Origin: WTKD01 sp965243525
GTDB taxonomy: Bacteria > Spirochaetota > Spirochaetia > WTKD01
Reading direction: 5' to 3'
Assembly: GCA_965243525.1 (NCBI GenBank)
Contig: OZ251568.1
Location: forward strand, 434,001 to 498,000
DNA length: 64,000 nt
Shown here: positions 59,918 through 64,000 of the stretch, one piece after another
Layout: every line of letters starts with the position of its first letter
Position numbering within the stretch: the first letter of the stretch is position 1
Translations under genes and position numbers: made by a program
Notes under the pieces: model-generated
What the model was told of the DNA's origin: nothing
What the model saw: the letters and a program-made list of their open reading frames with translations, nothing else
Database searches by the model: none

Positions 59918-59944
59918 ATATCGGTACCCCAAAAATAATTGTTA
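59918..59944 (-). promoter_or_regulatory. Sigma-28-type promoter of flgN-flgK-flgL-fliW-csrA
   Basis: On the minus strand TAACAATT, exactly 11 nt, ACCGATAT, close to the sigma-28 consensus TAAAGTTT-N11-GCCGATAA. It is about 20 nt before the flgN start. Confidence 0.6.
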
Positions 59945-59996
59945 GCTAATTTTTGGAAGATATTGTATTTTTAGTGGCTCCTTGATAGGCTTCTGT

Positions 59997-61643
59997 GTGA
60001 TAAAAAAATCTTGGTCTGGGTTGCTCTGCTGTATATTTTTTCTCCCTCTCGTACTAGATGCAGAGACAAACAACGAATATGATCAAGCAGCCGCAGAGAT
60101 AGTTTCTGGGTTGAGCGATCAAGAAATAATTGCACAAACGCTGATGGTTGGCTGGGTGGGTATCGATCCCAGTGATGAACTCCTCCAATGGTTGGAAACC
60201 CATTCAATTGGTGGCATCAAGGTGTTTGGGTGGAATGGTACTGATGCTGCACGCCTCAAAAAATCCCTCGCAAGGATGCAGAACATCGCCCAAGAACGTA
60301 TCCCAGGCCTTCCCCTATTAGTTGCAACCGACCAAGAGGGTGGCCTCGTTCGCCATATCAAGGATAATACCGTTGTAACGCCCGGAAATTTTGCAGTAGG
60401 GGCTACGAATATGGCGCATGAGGCCTATCTCACGGGATATTATATCAATAAAGAACTTGCCGATATTGGCATCACGATGAATTTTTCGCCAACAGTTGAT
60501 GTATTGGTTGAAAAAAACAGCATCATCATTGGTTCACGCGCCTTTTCATCTGATCATGAGACAACCGCTCTCTTGGGAACCGCATATATGAGTGGCAGCC
60601 TTGATGCAGGGGTAATTCCAACAGCAAAGCATTTTCCAGGACATGGAAACACATCGGTTGACAGCCATGGTGCATTACCCATTATTCAAGATGACTATGC
60701 CACCCTTTGGAAGCGGGATTTTTATCCCTATCGTATGATGATTCCTTCTGGGCTGCCCGCCATACTCATCGGCCATTTGAATTTTCCAAATATCACCCAA
60801 AATGACATCCCAAGTTCGCTTTCCTCCTTCTTCATAAAAGATGTTCTTCGACAGGAACTCAATTTCGATGGCCTGGTCATAACCGACGATTTGTATATGG
60901 GGGCAATCTATACCCATGCGAGAAAGAACGATTGGAGCACCGGCACACTGGTCTTAGAGGCAATTCGAGTGGGCAACGACATGATTTTGTTGTCGCGCAC
61001 CCCATCTCTTCGTGGAGAGATTATGCGCACTTTGATGGATGCCTATGCTGAAGATCCCACAATGCGTGAACGCTTTCGAGAGGCCGCTCACCGGGTGATC
61101 AAAACAAAATTACTCCATGCACGTATTATAGCTCAAGCCAAGGACGTCCCCAATACGACGACCGCACAGCACCATGCTGATCCTCGCACATTCTTTTTTC
61201 AAAATGCCCTGCGAAGCGTTACCGTCATTCGCAAATCCGAGACAAGACCTACGATAAACCCGCATGCAGATATGCTTGTCGTGAGCAATGATTTTGATTT
61301 CATTCGTGCAGCCCGAGTAAAGCTCCCAAATACACGCATTATTTCTTATCGGTCAGACACCGAACTGTCTCTGGTAAAGCAACAAATCGACCGGTATAGC
61401 CGGGAGGATACTATTATCGTATTGTCTGTGATCAACGATGCCTCTTATGCCTTGCTCAACCAGTTAACATCGTACAAGGATCGTCTATACGTCGTCGCAG
61501 CATTGAATCCATACCGCCTTGTGCAGACACAATGGGTGGAAAATGCAATTGCAGTATATGGATGGGGTTTTGAAAGTTATCTTGGGGGCCTTTCAGTGCT
61601 GATCGGCGAAATTCCGGCATACGGAAGGCTCCCCATCGATTAG
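59997..61643 (+). CDS. Glycoside hydrolase family 3 (beta-N-acetylhexosaminidase-like)
   Basis: About 548 residues. The GTG at 59997 gives a compact signal peptide (KKSWSGLLCCIFFLPLVLDA); a TTG at 59982 is an alternative, and the ribosome binding site is weak. The NagZ-type sequence is clear: ATDQEGGLVRHI, TAKHFPGHGNTSVDSHG (with the catalytic His/Asp pair) and the nucleophile Asp in VITDDLYMGAI. The family cleaves terminal N-acetylglucosamine from muropeptides or chitin fragments. The extra C-terminal domain of about 180 residues is a GH3 (alpha/beta)6 domain. Export suggests periplasmic recycling or amino-sugar scavenging, which would fit the decayed glmS. Confidence 0.85.
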   Translation: MIKKSWSGLLCCIFFLPLVLDAETNNEYDQAAAEIVSGLSDQEIIAQTLMVGWVGIDPSDELLQWLETHSIGGIKVFGWNGTDAARLKKSLARMQNIAQERIPGLPLLVATDQEGGLVRHIKDNTVVTPGNFAVGATNMAHEAYLTGYYINKELADIGITMNFSPTVDVLVEKNSIIIGSRAFSSDHETTALLGTAYMSGSLDAGVIPTAKHFPGHGNTSVDSHGALPIIQDDYATLWKRDFYPYRMMIPSGLPAILIGHLNFPNITQNDIPSSLSSFFIKDVLRQELNFDGLVITDDLYMGAIYTHARKNDWSTGTLVLEAIRVGNDMILLSRTPSLRGEIMRTLMDAYAEDPTMRERFREAAHRVIKTKLLHARIIAQAKDVPNTTTAQHHADPRTFFFQNALRSVTVIRKSETRPTINPHADMLVVSNDFDFIRAARVKLPNTRIISYRSDTELSLVKQQIDRYSREDTIIVLSVINDASYALLNQLTSYKDRLYVVAALNPYRLVQTQWVENAIAVYGWGFESYLGGLSVLIGEIPAYGRLPID

Positions 61644-61649
61644 AATTTC

Positions 61650-62072
61650 CTATAGGAACAACACATTGTGCAAAAAGACGTGCGCTATTCCGGCTATCAT
61701 TGCAATAAGACCTATATACTTTGAATATCCAAGCAGTCGATGTTCCTGTTGCACCGTATTTGAAGAACCAGAAAATGTGCTAATGCGCAATATGCATACA
61801 ACAGCGATAACACCCAAACTTACAGCAGGTATGAGATCACCAAAGAAATATGATTTTCCATTTGTCGGTGCTATTATCTTTGCAATAGCAGTTAGGGCCG
61901 TTAATCCCGTGATAATAATCAAATTCCACCGGTTGTGGAAAAGATTGGTTTGAAGAATCTTTGTTTTTTCTTGGTCAGCTTCCTGATTGGGATCGTTCTG
62001 ATCCTGTTTTGTATACAGAAAATAGCCAAGTAATATATTTAATGCACATGCAAGAAAATACGCTGAATACAT
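61650..62072 (-). CDS. Small four-helix membrane protein
   Basis: About 140 residues from the ATG at 62072, which has GGAGT about 8 nt upstream; the longer frame from 62120 has no ribosome binding site. Four transmembrane helices are visible, with a charged loop (TKQDQNDPNQEADQEKTK) after the first. No family is recognised. It ends 6 bp from the GH3 gene. Confidence 0.6.
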   Translation of the reverse strand: MYSAYFLACALNILLGYFLYTKQDQNDPNQEADQEKTKILQTNLFHNRWNLIIITGLTALTAIAKIIAPTNGKSYFFGDLIPAVSLGVIAVVCILRISTFSGSSNTVQQEHRLLGYSKYIGLIAMIAGIAHVFLHNVLFL

Positions 62073-62211
62073 AGTGACTCCTTTGTTCTGTAGCGTACTA
62101 AAGATAATATACTCGGTCAACTCAATACTGTGTATCTTTTTTATTTTATATAAATCTGGATCGAACAGTGGAGTTATTGGTTATGGGTAATACTGCACTC
62201 CACGTGACGTC

Positions 62212-63867
62212 TTATGGTTGGCTCAGATACTGTGCAGTGATTTCAGGAATACGCACTGCGAACCGCGACGAGGGCGGAAATTCGTTTTTTTGAAAAAAAT
62301 ATTGACCGACTCCAAGGTGCACCAACGCAGCTCCAACGGTTTGCGAAAACAGATCTCCACTGAGGGTCGCAAATCCAGCAATGATGCCTGCTAGCACATC
62401 GCCACTGCCTGCACAGGCAAGGCTCGGACACATCCCATCAACAATTGCTATCGCTTCTTTGTATACGATATGCGTAACATGTCCCTTCAACAACACGATT
62501 GCATCGTAGATCTCAGAAAGGCGCTTGGCAGATGGTATCGGAGCAGTCAAAATGGCATCGGTATCCACCGCAAGCAAGCGAGCACATTCCTTTGGATGGG
62601 GTGTCATAATAGTTGGCGCCGGCCTGTTTCGTATTGCGGCAATGTGGTCTTTGCAATAGATGAAGGCATCAGCGTCAAGGATCACCCCTCCGGACTGATC
62701 TATAACTCTTGCAAAAAATGCATCTCGTCCCCTTCCCCACCCCGGCCCTATCACGATTGATGCATAGCTCTGTGAACTATCTTCAGAAATGAGGAGTGCC
62801 GGATGCTGTGCAATAATTGCTTGTTGCCAATCAGCAACGGGTTGTTCTTCCTTTCTATTTTTAGTTTCGGGTCCAAATGAAAATCTATCGCTATGCATAT
62901 GCACCGAACCTGCATAGGATGCCAGAGCCGCACTCGCACATAGCTGCGCTGCTCCGGGCATCCTTGGACTTCCTGCACAAACCAACACAGAACCACGTGT
63001 GTTTTTATGACTTGATTGTGGAGGAAGGGTGATTAACCTGCCTAGGTCTTCTAGGTTGAAACGCTGCACTGATGGATCTTTCGGTGGGTGCATTCCATCT
63101 TGAGCAGCGGGCTTGGATAGATTGGAATTTTCACCATCCTGCGGATTCTCAAGTCGCTGTGCAGCTATATTAGGGATGCATGCTCCATCACGAAGAGGAA
63201 AATCAGTTTGGTGAGAAAGAAAGGGAACCCAGATTGTGGCGATCTTTCCACAATGCCTGCGTACATGGGGTTGATAGAGCAAGACTTTGTTTATACCGAT
63301 GCAAAGGGTAAGATCTGCACGAAAAATTTTTGCCTCTTGATTTACAGATTCCCATGCTCCGGTGGGGATATCGATGGCGATTTTAAACGCATCACTATCG
63401 TTGACAGCAGAAATAACCTGATGATAGATGCCGCCGAGTGGCCGATTTGCCCCTAATCCAATGCAACAATCGATGATACAAGCAGCACGATCAACTAATG
63501 CCTGCACCGATTCCAGAGAAGCCACATCCGATCCAAGGACATGAACATCCTCCATTGACTGGCGCAATCGAGCGTTGAGGCTGTTTTTTGGAGCCTCGGT
63601 CATATACAGAAGATCACAGCGGATGCCACAAGCTCTCAATAGCCGGGCAAGTGACAATCCATCACTGCCGTTGTTTCCATTTCCAATAAGAAAGGCTATG
63701 CGCCTGTCATTCGCTCTGAAAGATTGAATGATGTCGTGATGCAGGAGATATGCAAACAAACCACGCGCCACGTGTTCGACTAATTGCTCTTCGCTGTAGA
63801 TTCCTTGGTCAAGGATCTGAGCATCGATGGCTTGCATCTGTTCTGTTGTGACAAGAATTTCACTCAT
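62212..63867 (-). CDS. nnr: Bifunctional NAD(P)HX epimerase / ADP-dependent dehydratase
   Basis: 551 residues. The N-terminal YjeF epimerase domain (about 1-215) has LIGNGNNGSDGLSLAR and DIPTGAW. The C-terminal YjeF/ribokinase-like dehydratase (about 280-545) has PGAAQLCASAAL, TPHPKECARLL and the catalytic AGSGDVLAGIIAGF. It repairs hydrated NADH and NADPH. A low-complexity linker (about 235-275) joins the domains. It is 5 bp after the partial gene at the window edge. Confidence 0.9.
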   Translation of the reverse strand: MSEILVTTEQMQAIDAQILDQGIYSEEQLVEHVARGLFAYLLHHDIIQSFRANDRRIAFLIGNGNNGSDGLSLARLLRACGIRCDLLYMTEAPKNSLNARLRQSMEDVHVLGSDVASLESVQALVDRAACIIDCCIGLGANRPLGGIYHQVISAVNDSDAFKIAIDIPTGAWESVNQEAKIFRADLTLCIGINKVLLYQPHVRRHCGKIATIWVPFLSHQTDFPLRDGACIPNIAAQRLENPQDGENSNLSKPAAQDGMHPPKDPSVQRFNLEDLGRLITLPPQSSHKNTRGSVLVCAGSPRMPGAAQLCASAALASYAGSVHMHSDRFSFGPETKNRKEEQPVADWQQAIIAQHPALLISEDSSQSYASIVIGPGWGRGRDAFFARVIDQSGGVILDADAFIYCKDHIAAIRNRPAPTIMTPHPKECARLLAVDTDAILTAPIPSAKRLSEIYDAIVLLKGHVTHIVYKEAIAIVDGMCPSLACAGSGDVLAGIIAGFATLSGDLFSQTVGAALVHLGVGQYFFQKNEFPPSSRFAVRIPEITAQYLSQP

Positions 63868-63872
63868 AGCGG

Positions 63873-64000
63873 TTATTCTTCTTCAATTCCATTTGAAACG
63901 TCCCACAAAACGACCTCTGCTTGAGCTTCACGAATCAACAGGGTGAGTATGTCATCTGTTGCAGTAATCGATGTATGCAGACCAAGGATTTCGCCAATTG
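63873..64000 (-). CDS. C-terminal end of an unidentified gene (continues past window)
   Basis: The minus strand is open from the window edge to TAA at 63873-63875, giving about 42 residues (LGLHTSITATDDILTLLIRE and then ...VVLWDVSNGIEEE). The gene lies 5 bp upstream of nnr and is likely in its operon. Too little is visible to name it. Confidence 0.5.
   Translation of the reverse strand, partial: IGEILGLHTSITATDDILTLLIREAQAEVVLWDVSNGIEEE

Overview
The window comes from a spirochaete with periplasmic flagella. It carries two FlaA sheath-type proteins, two FlaB core flagellins, FlaG, FliD, FlgK, FlgL, an FlgN-like chaperone, the FliW/CsrA pair, a 1268-residue coiled-coil protein of the spirochaetal SpiroCoCo type, and many lipoproteins with relaxed lipoboxes. 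Base composition is moderate. I cannot name the genus; an unnamed member of the Spirochaetales is the safest statement. No rRNA, tRNA, CRISPR array or insertion sequence was recognised.

Layout. 1-5.8 kb: a truncated gene at the edge, a DnaQ-type exonuclease, phosphohexomutase, an acyltransferase, then a cell-shape cluster (M23 peptidase, bactofilin, YaaR-like). 5.8-17 kb: an accessory region with a frameshifted acetyltransferase remnant, four tandem paralogous lipoproteins each followed by the same hairpin element, a ClpP-fold lipoprotein, adenylate kinase, two GLUG-repeat lipoproteins and a decayed glmS. 18-37 kb: mostly housekeeping (tatD, rlmB, dnaJ-dnaK-grpE, SpiroCoCo, HAD phosphatase, der, ptsI, ymdB-rny). 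It is interrupted at 32.5-34.1 kb by a low-coding insert between two nearly identical 60-bp direct repeats. 37.4-40 kb: a two-gene operon for cysteate synthase and an alpha-oxoamine synthase that together predict the first steps of capnine-type sulfonolipid synthesis. 40-46.8 kb: a VOC protein, a Gx/EcfT-like transporter pair, a cyclic-nucleotide-binding histidine kinase, two flaA genes, a lipoprotein and a membrane protein. 46.9-49.2 kb: infC-rpmI-rplT, a coiled-coil protein and zapA. 49.4-60 kb: the late flagellar block (flaB, flaB, flaG, fliD, a protein of unknown function, tsaE, tsaB, then on the other strand flgN-flgK-flgL-fliW-csrA). 60-64 kb: GH3 glycosidase, membrane protein, NAD(P)HX repair enzyme and a truncated gene.

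How it fits together. The late flagellar operons appear to share sigma-28-type promoters (before the first flaB and before flgN). The first flaB leader has two good candidate CsrA sites, so a FliW-CsrA-flagellin feedback loop is likely. Several promoters (the four lipoproteins, plsC, ptsI, cysteate synthase) place the -10 hexamer only 5-10 nt before the ATG, which predicts leaderless or near-leaderless mRNAs. Other genes (flaB, infC, rny, the SpiroCoCo gene) have ordinary Shine-Dalgarno leaders.

The most interesting observations are the predicted sulfonolipid operon, the lipoprotein array with its hairpin elements and hexapeptide repeats, the leaderless promoter geometry, and the flaB leader architecture. 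All functions are read from sequence motifs and remembered family features; no database search was run.
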